A DNA stretch of 64,000 nucleotides from Atrina japonica (Eukaryota > Mollusca > Bivalvia > Pterioida > Pinnidae), in the NCBI GenBank assembly GCA_030159075.1, contig BROG01000441.1, positions 124,001 to 188,000 on the forward strand. Reading direction: 5' to 3'. Of this stretch, positions 24,297 through 36,752 are shown piece by piece; positions within the stretch are counted from its first letter, which is position 1; every line of letters starts with the position of its first letter. Below the pieces are notes generated by a model that was not told where the DNA came from, did no database searches, and saw only the letters and a program-made list of their open reading frames with translations. The position numbers and the translations under genes are program-made.

Positions 24297-25009
24297 GTAG
24301 ATATGCATTTGTGTATGTAAGCATATACAAAGCAGCAGTCAGAAGGAAATTTCATTTTCTTACAATACCACAATCTGAGGAATTCTTTCTCATTACTTTG
24401 ATATTTCAACATGACAGGCAGCGTGATATGTGATTACTGAAACTGACATTATGTGTCAATCAGCTGGGCTATAGTAAATTTGTTACTTGTCTTTACCACC
24501 GCACAAACATAAATCTCCAGTCTGTATTCAATCTAGGATAAAACTTTGTTGTTTGCCATTCAAATGAGATTTCATTCCACTGGATAAACAAATCAATGAA
24601 GCAAGTCTGTAGAATCTATTGACTGAGGTAAAATTAAGATGCTGATTTTTATGAACCCAATCATCCAATACAATTATGTACATGTGATCAACAACATGTC
24701 TTTTTATTTGGATATGCTGGAGAAGTTTTTGATGGCTTTTCTCTGACATGAATCATCACAACCCTTTTTAAAATTAAATTGCAACTAAAAACAGGAGGAA
24801 AGTTAACGGAGCATTAAGCTGTGTTTTTTCAATATTATATTTTTCCTTTTTCATTTCTTAGATTGATATACTATAACAAAAACGAGATATGTACAAGCAA
24901 AACATTAGCTAAATTTTTACATATTTGTGAAATCTGCTTGAGAAACCCGGGTTTGGCGCTTTTTCAACTGCAATTGATTAACTCAACCTTACTATTTGTA
25001 TATGAGTAC

Positions 25010-25165
25010 CGCACTGGATCTGACCTTATTTTCACAAAATATACAGGAATGTAACATTTTTATGCCTCTGTATAGCTCTTATTTGTTATTGTACATCAAG
25101 TACAAGTGGTAAAAGTTGAAAAAATTAAAATAATCTTTTTTGGTAAACACAGTTAATGCCCCTTT
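25010..25165. repeat. Dispersed repeat, copy 2 (pair with 9345-9505)
   Basis: It has the same ~155 bp as 9345-9505 in the same orientation, with 'tagctcttatttgttattgtacatcaagtacaag' identical. Confidence 0.75.
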
Positions 25166-25194
25166 ATTTTATAGTTTGTTTTCTTGCTGTTCTT

Positions 25195-25360
25195 CATCCC
25201 ACCCAGAATTTTTCACTTATATGGAAATGTTGTCACCAGCTTTTATTGAAGTGCTTCAAATTTTGGCCTCTGCTATGGACTGACATCAATGCAGTAAGGG
25301 TTCTTTTATATGCAATGCCTTCTGTGACATGGGACCTCAACCGAAACACTCAGACTTAAT
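25195..25360 (-). mobile_element. SINE B body fragment
   Basis: 'gaagtgcttcaaattttggcctctgctatggactgacatcaatgcagtaagggttctttta...gacatgggacctcaac' matches the SINE B body. The head is absent. Confidence 0.6.
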
Positions 25361-25384
25361 ACAGCTGATAAAATCTCAACCTAG

Positions 25385-25815
25385 AATGTAGTGATTAAAT
25401 GATGCCACAATTACTATGATGCCACAGCTACACTGATGCCACAACTACAATAATGCCACACCTACACTTATGTCACAACTACAATGATGCCACATCTACA
25501 CCTATGCCAAACATACACTGATGCCACATCTACACTTATGCTACAACTACAGTGATGCCACACCTACAATGATGCCACACCTACAATGAGGCCACATCTA
25601 CACTTATGCTACAACTACAGTGATGCCACACCTACAATGATGCCACACCTTTACTGATGCCACACCTACAATGATGCCACACCTACAATGATGCCACATG
25701 TACACTTAGGTCACAACTACAATGATGCCACACCTACAATGATGCCACACATACACTTAGGTCACAACTACAGTGATGCCACACCTACAATGAGGCCACA
25801 TCCACAGTGATACCA
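25385..25815. repeat. 17-bp minisatellite, about 25 copies
   Basis: The unit is TACAATGATGCCACACC with many point variants ('tacacttaggtcacaac', 'tacacttatgctacaac'). Confidence 0.95.
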
Positions 25816-26608
25816 GTGACTTTCACATCTCATGTTAAGTGTGTGGTTAAGGACCAGTAGCTATCTGTTGTAAAGTCAGAGATTTGATATAGAGTGGGAA
25901 TTGGAATCAGGGCCTAATGAATGGGGACATTACAAATGGTTATTTATAATCTGACCTTTCATGGTCGTAGGTGATAAGGTCACAACAGTCTCACTGAGTC
26001 ATATAATTAATAACATTTCTATTAGCCTGAAAACAGGTTTCCTGTCCTCTTAGTCTATACGTCTCTGCATACAGACAAAAAAATGTATGTCGAAAATTGA
26101 ACAAAATGATTCCTAAAAATCATATCTCAAGTTACCCTAACTAACAATAAAATGTTTAAATTAAAAACTGCAATCCCCCACCCAATAAAAACGAATCCCA
26201 TTCTTATCACAGTGTTTTGGATTATACATGTATGTGACGAGTCATGACTGGTAGATCAGAGTTGAAAAGACATGATAACAAGTTTTAAGAATACAAGAGT
26301 TATCCCTCTTTCATAACAGTAAGATAAAGCACATTTAAAGGTACATTTTCTTTAACAGTACCAAAGATTTGCCCACTTTTTATAATAGACAACTGCATTC
26401 TGATGGTTGATATGTGAGTCAGGTATACAAGATGATGTTGCAAATCAGAGTCTGGAATTAGACTCAACTGCTTGCATCTGTACATGAAAATAGTTCATAA
26501 TTCTAGTGTTAACTCCTTATCCACCCATCACCTGGTTTTAAAGTAAGCCAGGTGAAACCTTTCTAGATCTTTAACAAACTTAGTCCAGTGTTAGGTTTAA
26601 ATTTTTTA

Positions 26609-26845
26609 TACAGTGGAAACTGGCTTAAAGACCCTCCTCACCCACGCCTTGATTAGGAGACCAACTCACATTTCAGACCATAAATTTCCAGTCTCTTGAT
26701 AAATAATTAATACGTATAGAACCTCACTTAAGAGACCATCTCACTAATCAGAGCAGTTTGATTCCCTCACTTAAGATACCATCTCACTAATCAGACCAGT
26801 TTGAGTCAGTCAGTTAGTTGGTCCTACTAATGAGGTTCCACTATA
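26609..26845. mobile_element. MITE of the 'gtggtctc' family, long copy
   Basis: It starts 'tacagtggaaactggcttaaagacc' and ends 'tgaggttccactata'. Inside are repeated 'cctcacttaagagaccatctcactaatcagagcagtttga' blocks, in part a local duplication. It shares 'agtctcttgataaataattaa' with the inverse of 3798-3965. Confidence 0.75.
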
Positions 26846-28370
26846 CCTGTTTTACGGTTAATACTTCAGCTATACAATTTATTTTAGTGTTTATTGCTGG
26901 CATTAAGAGTGTTTATGTATACCAGCTGTGTGAGACATACATTTAACACTTTTATATCATTTCTATTACCTATTATGTCTGACTGAAAACTTAATTTTGT
27001 CAAGCTTTTCATATGGTTAATTACTTTCTCAGGGATTTACAAAAAGTGAGAAAAAAAAGACATAATAATCTGTATGAGAGAAAAACCTGTACCATTAGAG
27101 TCTACATAATTAACAATGACTGTAAAATGAGTGTATGCCTGTACATATAATTTAATCTCTTTAGAATTTATCTGAGTTTACATTTATTGTTTGATGTGCC
27201 AACTTGGATACAAAAAGGGAGTTAACTCTTCCTAGCTTATTGGTACTTGCATATAAAAGTTTGCTTGATGATTTTTTTTTTCTGCTTCCACTTTGAAGAT
27301 CTTGTTGTCCTGGTTATTCTTACTCAATACAGTATCTATTTAATATATTATATACATGATGCAGAAATTGTTACATTGTCTTATTTAGTTATTTTGTTAC
27401 ATTCAGTCATTTTGACACATTTTAAAAGTCATATTGCCATATTCAGTCAGATTTCCGTATTCAGTCAAATTGTTATATTACGTCATACTGTCATATTAAT
27501 AGGGGTGAAACAATACATCGAACTATTGATATATTGCTATAGCATTTGTTCCGATAGCAATGCATCGATAGCAATTGAAACCGGTGATAACTATTGCCGA
27601 TATGGCAAAGTGTCATTGAGCTAGTCGTTCAAATCACCTCATTTCAGTTCATATATTCCCTCCAAAATACCACAGATTTTGATTGTAATCAGTCATGCTT
27701 TTCACAACAGGTTATCATGTTGTAGTCTCGTATTCTGTTAGACTTTCATTCTCAAAATAGTCAATGGGAAAAACCCTTCGAAAACGAAACTAAAAGCAGC
27801 CAGTTTGGGGCGTTATAGTAATACATTCTTCGAGAATCTTATGATTATGTATACATTGTATGTTGCAGTAGTGAAAGTATCTGGTTCTGAGCATTTCAAC
27901 TTTTATTTTTTATTCATGAATATTCAATGAACATACAAAGATGGGGCAAAACTGTCTATCATTTTTAGTATGTATATTTCATGTAAAACAACATATTTTC
28001 AAATAAATATTGCAAAACCATTTCTGATTGCATTTCAAAAGAATTTTCACCATTAAACAAAGAATGACTCTCAGTTTCATTATATATTTTGAAATTTCTA
28101 AATAAGAAATAAACAGATTTTATTTATTTAAACAGAAAAAAAATAACTGTGATGACAACTACTTATATAGGTAAGTAAAATTGTGACATCTAATTTTTAC
28201 TTCCTATTCTCTGAAAATACAAATTAGAAAATTACATCCAAATAATCAATGAAACTTGGAAACACTCTTTTTAATGGTGAAAATTCTATTGAAATGTGAT
28301 AAAAAAAATGGCTTCACAATATTTTTTGGAAAATGTTTGAGTTTATTTGATTTTGATTTGATTTTTTTTT

Positions 28371-28595
28371 TTTTACGTCATACTCAACAATCTTTCAGTC
28401 ATATGATGGCGTCCAGTTTTTTATTGGTGGAGGAAAAACCCCTGTTACCTGGGTAAAGACCACCGACTTTCCGCAAGAAAACTGGCAAACTTTCCCACTT
28501 AATTCGAAATGACCCTAGCGGGATTAGAACCAGAGGTGAGAGACCTTGTGATTTAAAGCGCAATGCTCTAACCACTCGGCCACGGAGGCCCCCCT
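28371..28595 (-). mobile_element. SINE A copy, best-preserved head
   Basis: The minus-strand head is GGCCTCCGTGGCCGAGTGGT + TAGAGCATTGCGCTTTAAATC, an A-box-containing tRNA-Leu/Ser-like 5' half, with a B-box-like 'ggttctaatcccgc'. The body has the inverse of 'gttacctgggtaaagaccaccgactttccgcaag'. The 3' end is followed by an A-rich tail (plus 'tttatttgattttgatttgatttttttt'). Confidence 0.9.
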
Positions 28596-29257
28596 GTTTG
28601 AGTTTATACAAAATATAGAGAAAAAAACCAGTGTCTGAATTCTTTTGTCCCATCTCTGTAGCTGTTTGGTCAAGACAAGTTTTCTTTACATAAATCACCT
28701 TATTTGTTCATGTTGATACCTGAATATACATCAGGATATTCTTCGAATAATTAATAAAATGTGTCTCTTCTTTTAGCTTTTTTAATGCTGTATACTTTTT
28801 TTTATAGGTATTACATATCATAATCATTCTGTCATATTCAGTCACACTGTCATTTTCATGAATCTTGTTTTACTCATCATTTTTGCTGTTAACAGTTTCT
28901 CATGGTGTTTTAGATAAGATTTAAATACATCTGCAACAAATAGCTTAATTGAAGAAATGAAGAAGATATAGCCCAGACAAAGGAAAATGATGGATGGATG
29001 GATGGAGAACAGAAAGACTGATGGAACATTGGATGGAACAAGGGATAGACACAATGCAAAACTATAGTCTCCATGTGTTTTATGATTTCCATATTGACAT
29101 ATATGTTATATTCAGATTATAACATAGTCAGTAACAAACATGATACCAACATTCAATTAAGATGTCAATAATTTGTGTATTTAAGACAAGTAATTGGACG
29201 ATTATCTGGCTAATAGCAGGAAGGCACTTTAGTACTGGCAGCAAAGATTCAAGTCAA

Positions 29258-29582
29258 TTTCCACTTAATGTTTACATGACCATTTACTTGTGATCTTTAA
29301 GTGCTGTTCACACTAAATGCTAACATGACCTTTTACTTGTGATCATTTTAAAGTGCTGCTCACACTAAATATTCACATGACCCTTTATTTGTGATCATTA
29401 AGTGCTGTGCACACTAAATATTCACATGACCCTTTATTTGTGATCATTAAGTGCTGGCTTAAACTAAATGTTCACATGACCTTTTATTTGTGATCTTTAA
29501 GTGCTGTTCACACTAAATGCTAACATGACCTTTTACTTTTAATCATTAAGTGTTGCTCACACTAAATGTTCACATGACCTTT
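29258..29582. repeat. ~49-bp minisatellite, about 6.5 copies
   Basis: The unit is 'cacactaaatgttcacatga' + 'ccttttatttgtgatcatta' + 'agtgctgtt', with variation in the last part. It ends directly at the poly-T/G block. Confidence 0.92.
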
Positions 29583-29608
29583 TATTTTGTATGTTTGTTT
29601 TTGTGTGT

Positions 29609-29669
29609 TTTTTTTTTTTTTGGGGGGGGGGGGGGGGTTGTTGTTGTTGGTTTTTTTTTTGGGGGGGGA
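29609..29669. repeat. Poly-T / poly-G block near a CASK donor
   Basis: T(13), G(16), (TTG)n, T(10-11), G(8) on the plus strand; the transcript reads C- and A-rich. It lies about 27-85 nt downstream of the donor at 29695. The plus strand G runs could form a quadruplex. Homopolymer lengths are also prone to assembly error. Confidence 0.9.
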
Positions 29670-29695
29670 TCAATATCAAACAATAAAGCACTTAC

Positions 29696-29782
29696 CAAGA
29701 CATGTGGTTTGGACAGTATCTGACTCAATTCTTCACATACAGTTGCATATTCTTGTGGGCATTTTGTCATCACAGCAATCAC
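29696..29782 (-). CDS. CASK: CASK exon: L27-C helices 1-2
   Basis: This exon has 29 codons, phase 0 at both ends. It reads VIAVMTKCPQEYATVCEELS then QILSKPHVL. Human CASK has (K)[28 protein letters not shown] here, so length and the helix-helix-'QPHFM' end match while the first helix has diverged. It joins [14 protein letters not shown] in the next exon. L27-C pairs with the L27 of LIN-7/Veli (known). The acceptor is 'aatttcag|GTG' and the donor CTTG|GTAAGT is strong. It is more diverged than the other exons, which fits the general variability of L27 domains. Confidence 0.94.
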
Positions 29783-30274
29783 CTGAAATTTGAATTAAAT
29801 CAGGATTAGTAACATTTCCTGTTACCAAGGTTACAGATACAAACATTTATGAAAATTCACAAAAATCACATTTCTGAATTGAATTTACTGATTGCTATAA
29901 TGATTAATAAAATATTATTACATTTTTTTAATGTTTTTTTTTTTTTTACAGAGCTAGTCAAAGTTTTTAGTCAAAATCTTTATACATGTAGATATTGGCT
30001 TAAGAATAAAAATAATCCAAATTAGAAAGAAATCTCATCAATGGTTCATGAGAATAAGATTTCTTAAATTTTGGCTCTTTTGGAGCCCCTATTGATACAG
30101 GTCCCCTTTTATCTGCAAACATTTTGCAGCTTTAGATAGGCACAGTTTCTGCCATTGGATCATTGGTTCTATGAGGTCAAAGAATCATGACCCCTGGGAC
30201 TCTTGTTTAACTTATAATACAGAAAAGTGAAAATAAATACAAAATTCTTATAAACATGTCAAAATGCACATTAC
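29783..30274 (-). other. Short CASK intron (492 bp)
   Basis: This intron separates two L27-region exons. The central part (about 30055-30195, 'ttttggagcccctattgatacaggtcccc...gacccctgggactcttgtttaac') looks like a decayed bivalve dispersed element. Nothing else is recognised. Confidence 0.8.
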
Positions 30275-30352
30275 CTCCCTTGATTTATCCACAGCATCAG
30301 ATGGCGGAGGTCGGACAGGGCTGATGATTTTTGAGTTGATTTTGTCATAAAG
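30275..30352 (-). CDS. CASK: CASK exon: end of L27-N and hinge to L27-C
   Basis: This exon has 26 codons, phase 0 at both ends. It reads LYDKINSKIISPVRPPPSDA then VDKSRE. Human CASK has [26 protein letters not shown]. 'LYDKI' is the last turn of L27-N helix 3, and 'PPPSDAV' is the conserved hinge before L27-C. The acceptor is 'gtttcacag|CTT' and the donor GAG|GTAATG. Its partner exon, carrying the first two helices of L27-N, should end in phase 0. I did not find one that looks like L27 in the remaining 33.6 kb. Confidence 0.95.
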
Positions 30353-30933
30353 CTGTGAAACAAAAAGAAAAATTAAAATGGTTATACTTTTGATATTAAT
30401 ATTTTCTGAAATTGCAGATTATAAATAACCTATACTGCATGATACAGTCCAATCATTATACAGAAGAGTTTTATCCCATCATGCAATATTTGAAGTACCT
30501 GTACCTTTGGTGTGACGTTCATGACAATTCTATTTATCAACCATATTAATTAACTGTCGTAATATTGGCCCGATACAGGATTTTCTGCCCAAATGATATG
30601 AAGTTTATAACTCGGCCAATATTGACAAAACTAAGCCAATATGGAAAAAACTAAGCCAATATTGATCGTAAACCAAACAGAAATTCAAGTGAGAGCAGTC
30701 GCCATTTCTTTTTGAAACCATATGCGCAGCATTGGCCTAGCTGGATTTTGTATTGGCTGAGTTAACTAATAATATGCTCATTATTCAGTGATTTTCATAT
30801 TGGCCTAGTTATTGCACCTCAAGTCTGTTGTATTGACCTTTGGCTTCTCCTCAGGCCAATATGACAGACCTTGGCCAAATAAATAGGCCAATATGGAAAC
30901 CACTGATAAATAACCCTGTATTACAGACAATAC

Positions 30934-31124
30934 TACAGTGAAAACCTGCTTTGAGAGACCACCTCTTCTGCCACTGTTCAATGGCCATAAGTGCTGAGCA
31001 AAAGCCAAAATTTGAAGGCCTTCACTGCCAATTGGTGACGTCTCCATATTAATGAATGATTCTGGAGTGGGACGTCAAACAACAATACTATACCAGTGGT
31101 CTCTCAAGATGGGTTTCAATGTAG
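30934..31124. mobile_element. 'gtggtctc' MITE split by a SINE B fragment
   Basis: The MITE left end is 'tacagtgaaaacctgctttgagagaccacct' and the right end is 'ccagtggtctctcaagatgggtttcaatgta', its inverse. Between them (about 30970-31090) lies a plus-strand SINE B 3' body: 'caatggccataagtgctgagcaaaagcc...ggtgacgtctccatat...gtgggacgtcaaacaacaata'. This gives a relative age: MITE first, SINE second. Confidence 0.8.
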
Positions 31125-32112
31125 TCATATTCTTAACACTGAATAGCATAGGACTTAATTTCATCTTGGTAAATACACATAATCTAACACCAACGCACTG
31201 CATAAAATGATAAAACATACAAATTATTGTCAGAATGACCGAATCAAAGGACATCATTTTACAAAAGGAATTTTACAAAGTCTGTGATACGATTATCATT
31301 TTGTTCAAAAGTCAAGTGCACTTCTAGCATTACTGACATGACTTTGTCTAGGACATTCTTGTTAAAATGAAGAATGGCTTCATAAATTCTGACTGAGTAA
31401 ATATATTCTATATTGTACCAATAATATTACAGAAAAAATCAATTTCCAATGAAGTCTTAATCCTTTTTTGACTTAAATATATATCATGGTCAATGATGAA
31501 TTGCAGGCATTCGGTAAGGTATACCTATCCAAATTAGTTCCCTTATGATATCATCACAATGATACATCTTCTTATGGGCCATTAATGAATAAAATTACAG
31601 AACTTTGAAATATAGCGCCAACAATCTCTTTACAGAAATAAACAAGTTTGCTATAATGGTTGCAGACTGCTCATCAGTTGCCCCAAGATGTTCATTTCTG
31701 TACAGTTAAGATGACAGAAGCATTAATATCTTTCGGTTAACATGATGTATATTTTCTATTTCCAGAAGGTTTATTCACTTATTTCGTACACTTACAACAG
31801 CTCATTAATCTCAATGATACTTGCTCGTAAATGATCACATAGAAGGCAAGGTAAATATTCAATTATACATATGAATAACCAAATTAAATACTAAAATCAT
31901 TTAAGTCGTCAATGATTTTCCACTAAATTTTGGGTCATCACTCATTCTGAAAATACACACATTTAGTCACAATATTTATACTACATGTGTAGTGTCAGTC
32001 TCTACACAAAATGATAGTGAAGCACTGACCTAGGCTACACAAGTCATTTCAAACAAAATTCTGACTAAACAAATATTAATAACCTTTACATTGTTTGTAT
32101 ATATAAGGCACA

Positions 32113-32690
32113 ACAACTGTAAACAACTGCAAATGTTCAGGGCAGCCTTAAGGCATCACTCCAAATAATTGGCAAATGTTCAGGGTAGTGTTAAGGCATC
32201 ACTCTAAGTAATTGGCAAATGTTCAGGGCAGCCTTAAGGCATCACTCTAAGTAACTGCAAATGTTCAAGGCAGCGTTAAGGCATCACTCCAAATAATTGG
32301 CAAATGTTCAGGGTAGCGTTAAGGCATCACTCTAAGTAATTGGCAAATGTTCAGGGCAGCCTTAAGGCATCACTCTACGTAAATGCAAATGTTCAGGGCA
32401 GTCTTAAGGCATCACTCTAAGTAATTGCAAATGTTCAGGGCAGCCTTAAGGCACCACTCTAAGTAATTGCAAATGTTCAGGGCAGCCTTAAGGCATCACT
32501 CTAAGTAATTGCAAATGTTCAGGGCAGCCTTAAGCCACCACTCTAAGTAACTGCAAATGTTCAGGGCAGCCTTAAGGGACCACTCTAAGTAATTGGCAAA
32601 TGTTCAGGGCAGTCTTAAGGCACCACTGTAAGCAATTGCAAATGTTCAGAGCAGCCTTAAGGCATCACTTAAAACAACTACAAATGAGAC
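32113..32690. repeat. ~43-bp minisatellite, about 13 copies
   Basis: The unit is 'caaatgttcagggcagcctt' + 'aaggcatcactctaagtaat' + 'tgg'. Point variants occur in 'gtcttaaggcacc' and 'aactgc'. Confidence 0.95.
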
Positions 32691-33699
32691 AGAGCAAGTA
32701 GGTACAGTTTCTTCCTGGGTTCATGCAGTTTCCTTATATTTTATAGGCTTCTGCAGTACCATAATTGACTTTTGTTATGAAGCTTACAATTTTCTATTAT
32801 AAAGATGTAGCTAATTAGACTTGAAGATTTAATTGCAAATCCCAGAAATACATTTCAGTCAAGTTTTGCTTTATCTCCCTTTTATATTCTATACAATTCC
32901 TTTTATCCACAAACATGTATTTACAATTATGGATTCAACATAATGTATTACCCTTTATAAGTTCTGTTCTATTTCTGTTTACAAATTCTACATATACATA
33001 CAAGGTCATTATCTTATTACCCTGCATGATACACAAGAATTATCATAAACATTGGCATATGACATTTAATGGAAAATTAAGATAGGCAGACGGAATTACA
33101 GATAAAAGGAATCTACAAAATCATGGAAATATCCATTTAAAATCACAAAAGGCAACTTTATGTGAAGTAATTGACATGCATTAATGCTCAGAAAGCAAAT
33201 CCAATTTACTGCTAATACTACTTAAATGTACCACTTGGCTTCAATCATAGTCAATAAGTCATTAATTCTTATTTGTAAAGTTGACAGACCTATACTTTAC
33301 AACAATCTACTGACAGAAAGTTACAGCAGTGATACAGAATCGATGTACGTTATCTTTTGATTACAGTGCTGAGATTTCTCACATTCGAACCAATAAAATA
33401 CCTGTATTTCTGTAACCCATATATCTCGTATTTGCAATTTTGTGATTAAAATGGTCTCTGATATGTGTGATCTTACACGCAACAAACAAAGTATACCTGG
33501 CAGATTTAAATTTCATTAATTATCGACCAGGTGACTCCTGACAACATGTCAATTGAACATATATAATAATTTTTTTTCTGAATAAAAATATACAGAAATG
33601 CCCAGTTGCCAAACTATAAATTCTGTGGAGTCTTAGAATCACAAAAAGTAAGTTCAGCTTGGGCTGATTTATTGCAAAAGTTATCAATGGCCTACATAC

Positions 33700-33915
33700 A
33701 GTAGAGACCACTCTCATAATAGATCACCTATTTGTGATACTGCAATCTGAAAACCATTTGGTTAAACATTCCTTTAAATAAAACCTTTTTTGAGAGACCA
33801 ACTATCATGAGAAACCACCTGTTTTAAGGGATAACATGTTGAAAATGATTGATTAAATATTACTTAAATAAAACCTCTTTTGAGATTTCTTAAGACAGGT
33901 TCCAATGTATTTCAT
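33700..33915. mobile_element. Degenerate 'gtggtctc' MITE
   Basis: 'cagtagagaccactctcataatagatcacct' at the left and 'ttttgagatttcttaagacaggttccaatgta' at the right are approximate inverses. The inside repeats 'ttaaataaaacctcttttgaga' twice. Confidence 0.55.
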
Positions 33916-34087
33916 TGGTAACCTTGACAAAGATTAAATTATCAACATATCCATGACCTTAACTTGAATACCAACCTTGACAAGACCTAGATTTGAACAG
34001 AAACATTGAAATGACCTACATTTGAAAAGCAGTCTAAATGAGGTCTAATTTGTATATTGATTTTAAGTATTGGCCTATGCTTGAACT

Positions 34088-34990
34088 GATCTGGACCCAG
34101 AGCCATATAACTATTCACAGACAAATCTTTTACTGAACTTCAAGATTTTACTCAAAGCTTGAGAATTTTCTCAACTTGGGTAAAGTTGTGGACCACAAAG
34201 AAATTCTTAGACAAATTTCTTTCTCAAGTGATAAAATACTTAAGTACAGTCTGTAGCTGACTAAAGAAATTCTTAACAGCGAAAATGGCCACCCCATATG
34301 TTCGCCTCAGGATAAATAAACGCTGATGTCATTGTAATTGCCGACCTAAAGTATTTCAGGATATGTTTAAGCCCTTGGCTTTCGAAAACGTGTTATTTGA
34401 GCCAAATAGGTTCAGGAGACCAACATTTCTTTTTCTGTTGGCTTGTTTTGGCCATACAATGTTTGTTTACATTAACAATAGGGACGGTGTAAATTTAATC
34501 TAGTACATGTGTCCCAGTGTATGTCCCAAGTCATTTACCTTATCTGATGTATTTATACTAATTTACTTGTATCTTGAATATCGTTTATTATATACATAAT
34601 ACATATTATATGTATAAATTACTGACTTCGGTCATGTATTGGCATTTTACAAGATGTTTTTAATGTTTTAAAAAAGATATATATGTATTCCCCCTTTTAT
34701 GCCACAAAACGTGATGCCTATTTGATTTTTAACGCTTTTTATGACTCTTGGTTGGTTATTAATTAATTAATCATAGATTATAGTAAAAATAATGTTCAAA
34801 CATCGAAGTTAAGTGAACCAGGACATAAACTGGGACATAATTCCTGGACAAGATTTTCACTGCCCCCTTACAATCTAACATCAGTTGAGAAAATTCTAAA
34901 GTCGTTTTACAAGTTTTCACTTTTAACTCAGATGAGTAAATTCTTAACTTTTGAGAATAAAATTTATCTTTGTTTTGGGCCCATATAATC
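34088..34990. mobile_element. Possible non-autonomous TIR element (~0.9 kb)
   Basis: The left end 'ggacccagagccatataac...gagaattttctcaact' and the inverse of the right end 'gattatatgggcccaaaac...tagaattttctcaact' share scattered blocks in inverse order. A short ATG frame (34284-34326, about 14 codons) is all that could be coding. The layout resembles a decayed PIF/Harbinger-like element, but this is weak. Confidence 0.35.
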
Positions 34991-35956
34991 TTATAGATTA
35001 AGTTTTAATTAGTAACTTGGACATACTTCATTGACAAAGATAATGGCAACAATCTAAACATAAATCTAGACGCAGTTCAATTACTAATTTAGTTATGAAG
35101 ATTTTGTAATTCTAAGTTAAAAATACAGAATTTATAAATCTGCAACTGGACATTTCTATGTATTTATGATATACAATTGTTAACAATAATGGATTATTTT
35201 TTTCCTTACTCAAGGTTATTTAGGTTATTTTTCTTTTTTTATGGTGAAAATCATAAGTTTGACCAATTGTGTCAATCTGAATAAAACATAAAAAATAACT
35301 TGTTTCTTAGTAAGTCACATCCAGAAATTTTCAACAGAATTGTAAAGCTAAGATAATGAGATAAAATTTTAACTTTAGTATTGAGGAAATTCAGTGACTT
35401 TAGGGCTTGGACCTAATCAGTTACCAGTACCTATTTTGTAAATTAAACTTTCATGTGAACTAGACTTCACATTAACTTACAAGTTTATAGACTTGATGAA
35501 CACTATAGACATTATAGACAAAGTCAAGGAAGAAAAAAGACAAAAAACTAACAGACCCAATGGAACATCTATACCTGGAAATATTTTTGCATAAATATTA
35601 CTTGCAATTAAATGGCTTAAAATAATCAACAAACTAAATACTTAAATAGCAATTTAGACAGAGAATTATTTTACTTCAATATTAGCTAAATCCATGACCA
35701 ATTTCTGATTATTAATCTTGACCTTAGCTTGTTCAACGATCTTTACATGGACACAGTGACCTATATCTCATCAGTAACTTAGTCATGGCATTTATCACTG
35801 ACTTAGATCCAAATAACATTTTCACCAGTACAAATGTAACAAATCTAAAAACCTGGACTAATGAGGCAAGGTTATTATGTATTAATATATTTGACTAAAT
35901 AACCATATGTTTATTGGTTTTTCAGTCATATTTTTACCATAAATGCATAATTTACA

Positions 35957-36668
35957 ACAAGATATCCCAGAGGGATCTTGGCGCCCAACATGGAATGTTC
36001 TATGTCTGATCTTTGACAGACTGTTCTTTTCTCTTCTTTTCTCTTATTTTGCGTCTCAACATTGAATTTGAACTTAAATCCATATTTCTGTAAAATACTT
36101 TTTTCACAAGATTATAGCAAAACTGAACTTGAACTGAACATATTACATTTTAAGAGAGAATGGAATTCAATATGGCCTACAGGTGTCCATCTTGGATTTT
36201 GATCTCTCTGAAAATGTAATACCCACATTAAGACCTCAGGGGTAACCTCCATAATCAATTTCGAAAAGATTCCTTCAGTACATTCTGAGAAATACATACT
36301 TCTATTGTCAAAATCCAAGATGGCCACCTGTCAGCCATGTTGGAATCCAATTTCTCTGAAAATGTCATCTGCACAACTACACCTCACGGGGAACTTTCAT
36401 GTCAAATTTCAAGGAAATCCCTTCAGTCCTTTCTGAGAAATAGCAATAACAAACTTCATAGGTCAAAATCCAAGATGGCCACCTGTCGGCCATGTTGGAT
36501 TCCGATCTCTCTAAAAATGTAAAATGCACAACTAGACCTCAAGGGAAACCTTCATGTCAAATTTCAACGAGATCCTTTCAGTTATTTCTGAGAAAAAGCG
36601 GAAACAAGAAATGTTCAGGATGGACAGACGACGGACGGACCACCATCTGTTGATGGTGGGCTAAAAAG
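35957..36668 (+). mobile_element. Bivalve dispersed element with 'ccaagatggccacctgtcggccatgttgga' modules
   Basis: It begins 'caacaagatatcccagagggatcttggcgcccaac' and carries three ~160 bp modules with 'aaaatccaagatggccacctgtc.gccatgttgga' and 'cttcatgtcaaatttcaa.gagatcc.ttcagt'. It ends 'ggatggacagacgacggacggaccacc...gatggtgggctaaaaag'. These elements are abundant and non-coding in bivalves. Frames inside are incidental. Confidence 0.7.
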
Positions 36669-36752
36669 ACATACACAAAATATGTCATAGGAAAGTTCTA
36701 CATGTAAAAAAAAAAAAGCAAACAAATAAAAAATAATTGTTATACAGGCAGA

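Larger units (their letters stand above)
8279..29695 (-). other. Large CASK intron (21.4 kb) between L27-C exons
   Basis: This phase-0 intron splits the L27-C domain. It contains six minisatellites, four 3'-complete SINE copies and several MITEs, listed separately. I found no exon on either strand. Stretches with nothing recognised are 8279-9130, 9510-9600, 10490-11035, 11330-11540, 11800-12600, 13770-15460, 16560-17015, 18720-19395, 19770-21170, 22240-23255, 23920-24230, 24300-25000, 25820-26600, 26850-28350 and 28600-29255. A small local duplication ('ggctatta.cggattgggctgtc') sits at 14050-14122. Block 28915-29045 resembles 12640-12785. Confidence 0.75.
1580..30352 (-). other. CASK: CASK/LIN-2 gene, internal part (six exons)
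   Basis: This is the span of six recognised minus-strand exons of the MAGUK scaffold CASK (LIN-2 in C. elegans). Joined, they give 197 codons: end of L27-N, L27-C, acidic linker and PDZ. All junction phases agree and all introns are GT-AG. CASK is known to organise junctional and synaptic membranes, binding LIN-7/Veli through L27-C, SAP97-type proteins through L27-N, and C-termini of neurexin and syndecan through PDZ. Intron sizes from 5' to 3' are 492, 21417, 3209, 1405 and 1659 bp. The 21.4 kb intron splits L27-C from the linker exon. Both gene ends are outside the window. MPP-type p55 paralogues are a possible confusion, but the 'HDVVAHEVY' and '[15 protein letters not shown]' stretches fit CASK best. 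Confidence 0.95.

Noticed and set aside
28399..28698. A 99-codon open frame with an 'RGRVVRALRF' stretch
   Set aside because: It is SINE A read through. The 'GRVVRA' part encodes the tRNA-like head.
36112..36522. Open frames on both strands around 36.1-36.5 kb
   Set aside because: They coincide with the 'ccaagatggccacctgtc' modules of a dispersed element, and the repeated modules give repeated peptides.
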